In this document: positions 7,362-14,682 of the stretch, piece after piece
Numbering within the stretch: position 1 is the stretch's first letter
Layout: the number at the start of each line of letters is the position of its first letter
Origin: Rhodobacter sp.
GTDB taxonomy: Bacteria > Pseudomonadota > Alphaproteobacteria > Rhodobacterales > Rhodobacteraceae
Direction of reading: 5' to 3'
DNA: 15,518 bases
Assembly: GCA_013824045.1 (NCBI GenBank)
Contig: PNND01000193.1
Coordinates: 1 to 15,518, forward strand
The notes under the pieces: model-generated
Databases searched by the model: none
The model's input: the letters and a program-made list of their open reading frames with translations, nothing else
What the model was told of the DNA's origin: nothing
Program-made: the position numbers and the translations under genes

Positions 7362-9073
7362 CGCAAGCACCCAACGGCACCCTTGGCTTTGTGATGCTGT
7401 GCCACACCGCGCTGCATCGCGCGGCTGATACGGCCCGTCACTGGGCCGAACGTGGTTGTCCTGTCGTCATCCACATCGACAAACGGGTCAAGAAATGGAG
7501 CGTGGAAAAGCTTCAGGCCGACCTGTCCGATCTGACCAATGTCCGCTTCTCGGATCGCTTTGCCTGTGAATGGGGCACTTGGGGCATCGTGGCCGCCACC
7601 CAATCTGCGGTCGAGGTGATGCTGGCCGATTTCCCGTCGGTCCGGCATGTCTACCTCGCCTCCGGCTCCTGTCTGCCGCTGCGTCCGGTGCAGGAACTGA
7701 TCTCCTATCTCGACGAACGCCCCCGCACTGATTTCATCGAATCCGTCACCACGGAAGAGGTTGGCTGGACCATCGGCGGATTGAACATGGAACGCTTCAC
7801 CCTGCGTTTCCCCTTCTCATGGCGCACCCAGCGCTGGCTGTTTGATCGCTACGTCAAGTTGCAGCGCGGCATCGGTTTCCGTCGCACCATCCCCAATGGC
7901 ATCGTCCCCCATCTGGGCAGCCAATGGTGGTGCCTCACCCGCCAGACCCTTTCGACCATCCTGCAAGGCCCGGATCGCGCGCTCTATGACCGCTATTTCC
8001 GCCGAGTCTGGATCCCGGATGAAAGCTATTTCCAGACGCTGGTCCGGCAGGTTTCGTCCAACGTGGAAAGCCGGTCGCTGACGCTGTCCAAATTCGATTT
8101 TCAGGGCAAGCCGCATATCTTCTATGATGACCACCTGCAACTCTTGCGCCGGTCCGATTGCTTTGTCGCCCGCAAGATCTGGCCCCATGCGAACAAGCTT
8201 TACTCCACCTTCCTGTCGGATGATGCCGAAGGGCAGGCTGGGGGAGAACCCAATCCGGGCAAGATCGACCGGCTGTTCTCCAAGGCTGTCGAACGCCGCG
8301 TGAAGGGCCGCCCCGGCCTTTATATGCAAAGCCGTTTCCCCAACGAGCATTGGGAAAACGGCCGCACCGCCGCGCCCTATTCGGTGTTCCAAGGCTTTTC
8401 CGACGTTTTTGAGAACTTCGAAGGCTGGCTTGGCAAGGTCACCAGCACCCGCGTCCATGGCCACCTCTTCGCGCCCGACCGGGTGGAATTTGCCGGGGGT
8501 GAGGCCGTGTTCAACGGGGCCCTGTCCGACAGCGCCGCCTTGCGCGACTACAACGCGCGCTCCTTCCTCGCCAACCTGATCTGGGCCACGCGCGGCGAAC
8601 GCCAGTGCTTCCAGTTCGGGCCGGGCGACAATCAGGAACTGAACTGGTTCATGGCGCTGGATTCCAACGCGCAGATTTCGGTGATCTCCGGCGCATGGGC
8701 GGTGCCTCTGTTCAAATCCAACCTCAATTTCACTGATATCCGCCGCGAAGCCGCGCGCCTGCAAAAGATCGAACTCGAACATCTCTCGGTCCTGCGAAAC
8801 GGCGCCGCCAAAGCGCGCATCCGCATCTGGAACCTTGCCGAATTCATCGAAAACCCGATGGAACCCTTGCAAACCATTGTCGATGAGATCAGCCCCCGGT
8901 CGCTGCGCCGCCTGACCGAAGCGCCGCGCATGACCGATCTCACCGGGTTCGGCCAGTTCCTGCAAAATCTGCGCAATCAGGGGATGCAGCCCGTCTTGAT
9001 GGGCGATTTTCCGGCCACCAACGACTCCCGCCCCTCCGACTCCCGCCGGGGCCGCCCTTATCTAGTGAAGTGA
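7358..9073 (+). CDS. GT14 'Branch' family glycosyltransferase with large uncharacterised C-terminal region
   Basis: The 571-residue protein has an N-terminal core-2/I-branching type domain: GFVMLCHT (10-17), VVIHIDKR (36-43), HVYLASGSCLPLRP (97-110), the LGSQWWCLTR motif (186-195) and WIPDESYFQTL (218-228). These match the bacterial relatives of beta-1,6-N-acetylglucosaminyl/xylosyl transferases (GT14). Residues from about 285 to 571 form a second region that I cannot assign by motif; it contains RFPNEHWENGRTAAPYSVFQ, VHGHLF and a hydrophobic SVISGAWAVPLF segment. Similar C-terminal parts are carried as DUFs in Rhodobacterales proteins, from memory. No signal peptide is seen. Translation is coupled to copy 2 (ATGA) and the sulfotransferase starts 4 bases after its stop, so the three are probably made together. 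Confidence 0.8.
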   Translation: MTQAPNGTLGFVMLCHTALHRAADTARHWAERGCPVVIHIDKRVKKWSVEKLQADLSDLTNVRFSDRFACEWGTWGIVAATQSAVEVMLADFPSVRHVYLASGSCLPLRPVQELISYLDERPRTDFIESVTTEEVGWTIGGLNMERFTLRFPFSWRTQRWLFDRYVKLQRGIGFRRTIPNGIVPHLGSQWWCLTRQTLSTILQGPDRALYDRYFRRVWIPDESYFQTLVRQVSSNVESRSLTLSKFDFQGKPHIFYDDHLQLLRRSDCFVARKIWPHANKLYSTFLSDDAEGQAGGEPNPGKIDRLFSKAVERRVKGRPGLYMQSRFPNEHWENGRTAAPYSVFQGFSDVFENFEGWLGKVTSTRVHGHLFAPDRVEFAGGEAVFNGALSDSAALRDYNARSFLANLIWATRGERQCFQFGPGDNQELNWFMALDSNAQISVISGAWAVPLFKSNLNFTDIRREAARLQKIELEHLSVLRNGAAKARIRIWNLAEFIENPMEPLQTIVDEISPRSLRRLTEAPRMTDLTGFGQFLQNLRNQGMQPVLMGDFPATNDSRPSDSRRGRPYLVK

Positions 9074-9077
9074 CACA

Positions 9078-10475
9078 GTGACCCGCCCGTTCGACAGTTT
9101 CGTGATGTTCGCTGAAATGCGGACAGGTTCCAACTTCCTCGAAGCCAACCTCAACGCCCTTGCGGGCGTCACCTGCCATGGCGAGGCGTTCAATCCCTTC
9201 TTCATCGGCAAGAAGGACCAGACCGAATTCCTCGGCGTGACCCTCGCCCAGCGCGAGGAGGACCCCGCCCTTCTCCTGCGCCGGATGCGCGAACGCACGC
9301 CCGGCCTGTCGGGCTTTCGCTATTTTCACGACCACGATCCCCGCATCTTCGATTTGGTGATGGATGATCCGCGCTGCGCCAAGATCGTGCTGACGCGCAA
9401 TCCGGTGGAAAGCTATGTCAGCCTGAAGATCGCCAAGGCAACGGGGCAGTGGAAACTGACTAACCCCAAGAACCTGAAACAGGCCAAGGCCCGCTTTGAC
9501 CCTCTGGAATTCACCGAACATCTCGATGAGGTGCAGCAGTTTCAGATCCGCCTCCTGCGGGCGCTGCAGGCAAGGGGGCAAACGGCCTTTTACATCGACT
9601 ATGACGATATCCCCGATCTGGCCGTGCTGAACGGCCTTGCCGCCTTTCTGGGGGTCGATGCGCGGCTCGACGCGGTGGATAACTCCCTCACCGTGCAGAA
9701 CCCCGAACCGCTTGCGGACAAGGTGACCAACCCCGCCGGCATGGAACAGGCCTTGGCCCGGCTCGACAGGTTCAACCTGTCACGTACCCCTAATTTTGAA
9801 CCCCGTCGCAACGCCGCCATCCCCGGCTATATCGCCGCCCGCGACGTCCCCCTCTTGTTCATGCCCATCAAGGGCGGCCCGGTGAACCCGGTGATCGAAT
9901 GGCTGTCCACCCTCGGCGGGCTTGATCGGGATTTCACGCACAAGACGCTGCGCCAATGGAAACGCGCCAAGCCCGGCCATCGCAGCTTTACCATCCTGCG
10001 CCACCCGCTGGACCGCGCCCACCGTGCCTTCTGCGCGCTCGAACAAGGCGGGCTGCAGGGGGACCAGCGCACCGTGTTTTCCCGGGTCCATGGTGTGAAC
10101 CTGCCGCGTCCCGGCAATGCCTTTGTCGACCCGACTGAGCGCCGCGCCGCCTTTCTCGCATTTCTGAAATTCCTGAAACGCAATCTCGCGGGGCAGACCG
10201 GCTTTCGCACCGATGCTGGCTGGGCCAGCCAATCCGCCATTCTGCAGGGATTTGCCCTGTTCCAGCCGCCCGATCTGATCCTGCGCGAAGAGACCTTGTC
10301 TGAGGGGCTGGCCTTCCTATGTGCCGAACTGGGCCAACCCGCGCCGCAGATCAGCCTTCCCCGCGATGCGATGGATGACGCGCTGGACGCCATCCGCGAT
10401 GGCGAACTGGAGGAAGCCGCGCGCGATACCTATCAGCGCGATTATCTGGGTTTCGGCTTCTTTCCCAAGCGCTAA
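9078..10475 (+). CDS. Tandem (two-domain) sulfotransferase-like protein
   Basis: The 465-residue protein shows two PAPS-sulfotransferase-like halves. In the first, MRTGSNFLE (14-22) resembles the 5'-phosphosulfate loop and IVLTRNPVESYVSLK (103-117) the 3'-phosphate site of Stf0/NodH-type enzymes. In the second, LLFMPIKGG (259-267) followed by FTILRHPLDRAHRAF (304-318) resembles the same two motifs in Sulfotransfer_2-type enzymes. Such enzymes move sulfate from PAPS to a hydroxyl of a glycan, leaving PAP. The second loop keeps a Lys (K265), while the first lacks a typical Lys and uses Arg/Ser, as Stf0 does. The start is GTG at 9078. It is the last gene of the glycan unit and ends 3 bases from the convergent ptsN, with no terminator between them. 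The acceptor is unknown. Confidence 0.78.
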   Translation: MTRPFDSFVMFAEMRTGSNFLEANLNALAGVTCHGEAFNPFFIGKKDQTEFLGVTLAQREEDPALLLRRMRERTPGLSGFRYFHDHDPRIFDLVMDDPRCAKIVLTRNPVESYVSLKIAKATGQWKLTNPKNLKQAKARFDPLEFTEHLDEVQQFQIRLLRALQARGQTAFYIDYDDIPDLAVLNGLAAFLGVDARLDAVDNSLTVQNPEPLADKVTNPAGMEQALARLDRFNLSRTPNFEPRRNAAIPGYIAARDVPLLFMPIKGGPVNPVIEWLSTLGGLDRDFTHKTLRQWKRAKPGHRSFTILRHPLDRAHRAFCALEQGGLQGDQRTVFSRVHGVNLPRPGNAFVDPTERRAAFLAFLKFLKRNLAGQTGFRTDAGWASQSAILQGFALFQPPDLILREETLSEGLAFLCAELGQPAPQISLPRDAMDDALDAIRDGELEEAARDTYQRDYLGFGFFPKR

Positions 10476-10478
10476 GGC

Positions 10479-10943
10479 TTACGCCGCCTGCGTTGACCGT
10501 GCCTCTGTCAGGATCGCATAGATCTTTGCCGGGTCATTGTTGGCGCGCAGCTTCGACACCACCGCCTGATCCCGCATCGTCCGGCTGACCAGCGCCAGCG
10601 CCTTCAGATGATCCACGCCCGAATCCTTGGGCGCGAACAGCCCGAAGACCAGATCGACAGGCTGGCGATCCACGCTGTCATAATCCAGCGGCTTCTCCAG
10701 CCGGATGAACACGCCCCGGATCTGCTTCAGGTCTTCCAGCCGCGCATGGGGCAGGGCGATGCCATGCCCCACGCCGGTCGGGCCCAGGCTTTCGCGTTCC
10801 TGCAACCCGTCAATCGCCGTGGCCCCGCTCATGCCATAGGCCTGTGCAGCAAGCTCCCCCAGTTCCTGGAAAAGCCGCTTCTTGCTCGTCAACTGTCCAA
10901 CGACCCGAACGGCCCCCGGAATCAATAGCTTGGATAGGTCCAT
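10479..10943 (-). CDS. ptsN: Nitrogen-PTS EIIA component PtsN (EIIA-Ntr)
   Basis: The 154-residue product is an EIIA domain of the fructose/mannitol type, with the phosphorylatable His in GVGHGIALPHARLEDL (H66) and the downstream blocks VDLVFGLFAPKDSGVDHLKALA. PtsN receives phosphate through the Ptsp-NPr chain and regulates potassium, nitrogen and envelope functions; it does not transport sugar itself. The ATG at 10943 is chosen because MDLSKLLIP begins the family domain; AGGAA lies about 11 bases upstream. It follows hpf by 37 bases on the same strand, the usual order. NPr and PtsP genes are not in this window. Confidence 0.94.
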   Translation of the reverse strand: MDLSKLLIPGAVRVVGQLTSKKRLFQELGELAAQAYGMSGATAIDGLQERESLGPTGVGHGIALPHARLEDLKQIRGVFIRLEKPLDYDSVDRQPVDLVFGLFAPKDSGVDHLKALALVSRTMRDQAVVSKLRANNDPAKIYAILTEARSTQAA

Positions 10944-10980
10944 CAGCTGTCGTCGTTCCTGTGCCGCGTTTGTGCGGGCG

Positions 10981-11559
10981 TCATTTTGCGTTGCGCGGGT
11001 CGATCCAGCCGATGTTCCCGTCATCCCGACGGTACACGACGTTCACGCCCCCATGTCCTTCGTTGCGGAACACAAGCATCTTCTGGCCGCCCAACTCCAA
11101 CTGCATCACCGCCTCGCCTACGGTGATCGAAGGAATCTTCGTCTCCATCTCGGCAATCACAATGGGCTGCGCCAGATCAGAGTGGTCGTCGTCCTCGGGT
11201 TCCTCCGTTGGCGCGAGGATATATGACGACCCGCCGGCGAATTCAACAGGTGCTGTCCGGGCGCTGTGGTGGTTGCGCAGACGCCGCTTGTAGCGGCGCA
11301 GTTGCTTGTCCATCTTCTCGCGGCAGGATTCAAAAGCGGCATAGATTTCATGGGCATGGCCCTTGGCCTGCGCCGTCAACCCGGTCGACAGGTGGATCGT
11401 GGCTTCGCAAACATGCTCATGCGCAGCGCGCGAAAAGATCACCACGGCATCCGTCGGGCGCTGGGCGTATTTCTCCACCACTTCGCCCAGTTCGGCTTTC
11501 ACATGCGTCTGAAGCGCCTCGCCAATGTCGATCTGTCTGCCGCTGATCTGGTATCGCAT
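10981..11559 (-). CDS. hpf: Ribosome hibernation promoting factor, long form
   Basis: The 192-residue protein has the N-terminal ribosome-binding domain (MRYQISGRQIDIGEALQTHV through EKMDKQLRRYKRRLR, about 1-105), a charged linker (TEEPEDDDH), and the C-terminal dimerisation domain (about 130-190, IPSITVGEAVMQLELGGQKM and FRNEGHGGVNVVYRRDDGNI). The two-domain length marks the long HPF that forms 100S ribosome dimers without a separate RMF. The ATG at 11559 has GGAGGA a few bases upstream. It is followed by ptsN, but unlike in most proteobacteria no rpoN lies between it and lptB; the 252-base upstream gap carries a candidate promoter of its own. Confidence 0.95.
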   Translation of the reverse strand: MRYQISGRQIDIGEALQTHVKAELGEVVEKYAQRPTDAVVIFSRAAHEHVCEATIHLSTGLTAQAKGHAHEIYAAFESCREKMDKQLRRYKRRLRNHHSARTAPVEFAGGSSYILAPTEEPEDDDHSDLAQPIVIAEMETKIPSITVGEAVMQLELGGQKMLVFRNEGHGGVNVVYRRDDGNIGWIDPRNAK

Positions 11560-11582
11560 GGTGCTTCCTCCGCATGAAATCG

Positions 11583-11611
11583 GCCCGACCGCGCCGACAA
11601 AGGCGACGGGC
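11583..11611 (-). promoter_or_regulatory. Hairpin in the hpf leader
   Basis: On the reverse strand GCCCG and CGGGC enclose an inner CGCC/GGCG pairing around a TTTGTC loop, ending about 20 bases before the hpf ribosome site. Short arms with bulges; it may influence translation or be chance in GC-rich sequence. Confidence 0.2.
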
Positions 11612-11723
11612 GAACCCTCGTTATTCTGACGTGGTACCGAAAGGGCGATCCTGCAAGATGACCAGCCGTCGTGGCGGCGGTGTTGGCAGGTCGGGACAGG
11701 GCGAATTGCGCTCTCATCCCCGG

Positions 11724-11754
11724 TATTTGGCATCCGCCCATGCCGTCTTGTCAA
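11724..11754 (-). promoter_or_regulatory. Candidate sigma-70 promoter for hpf-ptsN
   Basis: The reverse strand has a perfect TTGACA (11754-11749) and, after a 19-base spacer, CAAATA (11729-11724). The -35 is exact; the -10 is weak and the spacer slightly long. Its place about 165 bases before the hpf ATG, after lptB, suits independent expression of hpf-ptsN. Confidence 0.4.
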
Positions 11755-11775
11755 CAGCGGCGTTGGTATGGGTCG

Positions 11776-11800
11776 CACCACTGCCAAACGTGGCAGGGTG
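11776..11800 (-). terminator. Stem-loop just after lptB
   Basis: CTGCCA (11781-11786) and TGGCAG (11791-11796) close an AACG tetraloop, extended by CACC/GGTG with one bulged base. It begins 11 bases after the lptB stop codon. There is no T-run on either side, so it is a weak intrinsic terminator at best; a transcript-end stabiliser or processing site is equally possible. Confidence 0.35.
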
Positions 11801-11811
11801 CGTGGCGGGGA

Positions 11812-12573
11812 TCAGCCGATGCGGAAATTCTGGCCCAGATAAACCCGGCGTACCGTCTCGTCGCGCACCACCTCGTCGGTGGTCCCGCTCATCAGCACCT
11901 TGCCGTCATGCAGGATATAGGCGCGGTCCACGATCTCCAGCGTCTCGCGCACGTTGTGATCGGTGATCAGGACCCCGATGCCCCGGCTTTTCAGATCCTG
12001 CACCAATCCCCGAATCTCGGCCACCGCGATCGGGTCCACCCCGGCAAAGGGTTCGTCCAGCAGCAGGTATTTCGGGTCCGCCGCCAGACAGCGCGCAATC
12101 TCCACCCGCCGCCGTTCCCCGCCCGACAGCGCCAGCGCAGGCGCGCGGCGCAGATGGGTGATCGAAAACTCTGACAGCAATTCCTCCAGCCGCTCGCGCC
12201 GCTTGTGGTGGTCGGCATGGGTGATTTCCAGCACGGCAAGGATATTGTCCTCAACCGACAGACCGCGAAAGATCGAAACCTCCTGCGGCAGATAGCCGAT
12301 CCCCAGCCGCGCGCGGCGATACATCGGCAGCGCGGTCACATCCCGCCCGTCGATCAGCACTTCGCCGCCTTCCGGCGTCACCAGCCCGGCTATGGCATAG
12401 AAACAGGTCGTCTTGCCCGAACCGTTCGGCCCCAGCAGCGCCACCACCTCGCCCCGGTTCAACTGCATGGAAACGTCGCGGATCACCGGTCGCCGTTTAT
12501 AGCTCTTGCGCAGGTTGCGAATGGACAGCCCCGCCGATCCGGCAGTTACGGTCAGGTCCGGGCCAGTTTTCAC
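11812..12573 (-). CDS. lptB: LPS export ABC transporter ATP-binding protein LptB
   Basis: The 253-residue ATPase has Walker A GPNGSGKT (48-55), Q-loop YLPQE (Q97), signature LSGGE (149-153), Walker B LLLDEP (D173, E174) and H-loop TDHN (H206), with the LptB-typical NPLF-type segment EPFAGVDPIAVAEI and ending YLGQNFRIG. LptB powers extraction of lipopolysaccharide from the inner membrane with LptF and LptG, handing it to LptC and LptA. The start is a GTG at 12573 that overlaps the lptA stop (GTGA), so the two are translationally coupled. About 20 residues precede the conserved domain, a little longer than in E. coli. lptF and lptG are not in the window. Confidence 0.96.
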   Translation of the reverse strand: MKTGPDLTVTAGSAGLSIRNLRKSYKRRPVIRDVSMQLNRGEVVALLGPNGSGKTTCFYAIAGLVTPEGGEVLIDGRDVTALPMYRRARLGIGYLPQEVSIFRGLSVEDNILAVLEITHADHHKRRERLEELLSEFSITHLRRAPALALSGGERRRVEIARCLAADPKYLLLDEPFAGVDPIAVAEIRGLVQDLKSRGIGVLITDHNVRETLEIVDRAYILHDGKVLMSGTTDEVVRDETVRRVYLGQNFRIG

Positions 12574-13070
12574 GGATTGGCCTTGCCGGGCACGAACACG
12601 GTCTGCACCCGCCCCTCCATGCTGCCCGTCCCCGCGTCCAGATCATAGACCAGCTTGTTGCCCGAAATCGTTGTCTGCCCTTGTGTCAGCAGCACATTCC
12701 CCGTCATCACCACCTCGCCCGACGCGATGGTATAGGCCGCTGCATCCGCCTCGGCGGCATCGGTCGGGCTCGCGAACATAACGCGTCCGTCCAACAGCAC
12801 TTTGGCGATTCCCTTGCCATCCGGCAGGTATTCGATCCGCGCGGTCCCGGCCGAAATCGTCATCTCGCCCTGCTTTACCACGACATTGCCCGCAAATGTC
12901 GCCTGACCGGTACCTTGATCCACGCTCAGACTGTCTGCCGTCACCTCGACGGGCAGGGTCGTATCTTGTTGCAGCCCGGTCAGGTTGATGCTGGTCTGCG
13001 CACCCGCAAACCCGCCCATCACCGGTGAAAGCGCCAGGGTCAAGATCAAGGCGCGCAGGGCGGCGGGCAT
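12570..13070 (-). CDS. lptA: LPS periplasmic transport protein LptA
   Basis: The 166-residue protein has a signal peptide (hydrophobic ALRALILTLALSPVMGGF, cleavage near AGA-QT, residues 24-25) and an OstA/LptA beta-jellyroll domain: PVEVTADSLSVDQGTGQATF, GNVVVKQGEMTISAG, GNVLLTQGQTTISGNKLVYD. It forms the periplasmic bridge that carries lipopolysaccharide from LptC to LptD. The ATG at 13070 has GAGGG directly ahead. It sits between lptC (22-base gap) and lptB (4-base overlap), the standard order. Sequence similarity in this family is low, so order and repeat-like GxVxxxxG pattern carry much of the weight. Confidence 0.92.
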   Translation of the reverse strand: MPAALRALILTLALSPVMGGFAGAQTSINLTGLQQDTTLPVEVTADSLSVDQGTGQATFAGNVVVKQGEMTISAGTARIEYLPDGKGIAKVLLDGRVMFASPTDAAEADAAAYTIASGEVVMTGNVLLTQGQTTISGNKLVYDLDAGTGSMEGRVQTVFVPGKANP

Positions 13071-13093
13071 GTTTCCCTCAAATCGGTCAGAAT

Positions 13094-13708
13094 TTACTTT
13101 GTCGGCTGATATACCAGCTTAACCGTTCCGTTGAAAACCAGAAGATAACCTTCACCACCATCCCCTGCCGGCATCAGGCGCATGGACTGCGCGGTGATCC
13201 GCCCGCCGGGCCCCTCTGCCACCACTGCCGAGCGGGCCTGCACATCCGTTTCCCCAAGGCTTGCGGTCATCTCATCGGATGTCACGCGGTAGCCGGAACT
13301 ATGCGTCAGCTGCACATCGCCCGAAAAGGTGATCTCGCTGCCGTTCAGCGTCATCTGCGCGGTCTCGGCCTGCAGATCGGTCTGTTGCCCGTCCGGCGTG
13401 GTCAGCCGCGCCTGCACGCCGGTCGCATTCGCCCCTGCCTCCCCCTCGGCGGCGGGCCGCGCCTCTGCCGCCGTCACTTCCAGCGCCGCGCCATCGCTGG
13501 TTGTCCCGGCATAGGTCGGCGCGGTGATCCGCGGCTCTTTCAGCCGCGCTTCCACATCCACTTCGGCATAGGGAAGGGCGTCATCCGGATTGATCCGGTT
13601 TGAAATCAGAAACAGCGTCGACAGGATCGCCAGCGCCGTCAGCGGCAGCAGCACCTTCAAAAGCGCCACCAGCCGCGACCAGCCATCCAGCGCCGCCCGC
13701 CCTGCCAT
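13094..13708 (-). CDS. lptC: LPS export bitopic protein LptC
   Basis: A 204-residue protein with one N-terminal membrane anchor (about residues 12-36, SRLVALLKVLLPLTALAILS) and a periplasmic beta-rich domain ending GYLLVFNGTVKLVYQP. This layout and its position between kdsD and lptA identify LptC, which sits on the LptB2FG complex and passes lipopolysaccharide to LptA. It is a little longer than E. coli LptC and carries an Ala/Glu-rich insert (AAEARPAAEGEAGANATG). The ATG at 13708 overlaps the kdsD stop (TGATG); a GTG at 13711 is the alternative start, one codon longer. Confidence 0.9.
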   Translation of the reverse strand: MAGRAALDGWSRLVALLKVLLPLTALAILSTLFLISNRINPDDALPYAEVDVEARLKEPRITAPTYAGTTSDGAALEVTAAEARPAAEGEAGANATGVQARLTTPDGQQTDLQAETAQMTLNGSEITFSGDVQLTHSSGYRVTSDEMTASLGETDVQARSAVVAEGPGGRITAQSMRLMPAGDGGEGYLLVFNGTVKLVYQPTK

Positions 13709-14682
13709 CACGCAATTCCGGCGCGCAGACAGTCGTGGATGTGCAGCAGCCCGATCACGGACTGGCTCCCTTCCGGGTCCACGACGAAGAGGCAGGTGAT
13801 CTTCTTCTCGTTCATGATCCGCACGGCCTTTTCCGCCAGCGCCCCCGGTCCGATGGTCCGCGGCGCGGCGGTCATCACATCCCCCGCCGACAGGCCCAGC
13901 AGCCCCGCCATATGGCGGCGCAGGTCGCCATCGGTGATGATGCCCTGAAGATAGCCATCCCCGTCCGTCACGCCAACCACGCCAAAGCCCTTGGCCGACA
14001 TCATCAGCAGGGCATCGCTCATCGGCGAGTCATGCGTCACCAGTGGCGCATCCGTGCTCATCAGGTCGCCCACCCGCGCCAGCCGCGCCCCCAGCTTGCC
14101 ACCGGGATGAAAGACGCGGAACTGATCCGGCGTAAACTGCCGATGCTCCATAAGCGCAATCGCCAGCGCATCGCCCAGCGCCAGCGTCATCGTCGTCGAT
14201 GTCGTGGGCACAATCCCGGTTTCACAGGCCTCAGGCACCGTCGGCAACAGCAGCGCCACATCCGATTGCTTCAGCAGCGTCGACTCCGCCCGCCCCGCCA
14301 CACCGATCAGCGGAATGTCGAACCGCCGCGTATGCGCCACGATATCGGCAAGCTCCGGTGTCTCGCCACTGTTCGAAAGCACCAGCGCCACATCGCCCCG
14401 CATCACCATGCCCAGATCGCCATGGCTGGCCTCGGCCGGATGCACGAACTGCGCGGGTGTGCCGGTGCTGGCAAAGGTCGCCGCGATCTTGCGCGCCACA
14501 TGCCCCGATTTGCCCATGCCCGACACGATCACCCGCCCCGTGGCATTCAGGATCAGGTCCACCGCCGCAGCGAAAGACCCGTCCAACCCTTCGGCCAGTG
14601 TCTCCAGCGCCTCCGCCTCACGGCGGATCACCCGGCGGCCAGTTGCCAGAAAATCAGTGGTGGAAGATGTCATTGGGCTCAT
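13708..14682 (-). CDS. kdsD: Arabinose-5-phosphate isomerase KdsD (KpsF family)
   Basis: The 324-residue protein has a SIS sugar-isomerase domain (about 40-175; VIVSGMGKSGHVARKIAATF with K58, FVHPAEASHGDLG with H81/H87, SNSGETPE) and two CBS domains (about 205-320; VGDLMSTDAPLVTHDSPM and AGDVMTAAPRTIGPG). It interconverts ribulose 5-phosphate and arabinose 5-phosphate, the first step towards Kdo. The N-terminus overlaps the end of rnd by 29 bases; ATG 14682 is used here, ATG 14673 is possible. It lies ahead of lptC, as in many proteobacteria, and complements the KdsB-like gene at 3163-3951, which would act later in the Kdo pathway. Confidence 0.95.
   Translation of the reverse strand: MSPMTSSTTDFLATGRRVIRREAEALETLAEGLDGSFAAAVDLILNATGRVIVSGMGKSGHVARKIAATFASTGTPAQFVHPAEASHGDLGMVMRGDVALVLSNSGETPELADIVAHTRRFDIPLIGVAGRAESTLLKQSDVALLLPTVPEACETGIVPTTSTTMTLALGDALAIALMEHRQFTPDQFRVFHPGGKLGARLARVGDLMSTDAPLVTHDSPMSDALLMMSAKGFGVVGVTDGDGYLQGIITDGDLRRHMAGLLGLSAGDVMTAAPRTIGPGALAEKAVRIMNEKKITCLFVVDPEGSQSVIGLLHIHDCLRAGIA

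Noticed and set aside
7817..8965. Long minus-strand open frame (382 codons) inside the GT14-type gene
   Set aside because: Antisense to a gene with clear family motifs; composition is that of a mirror frame and there is no ribosome site or neighbour that fits.
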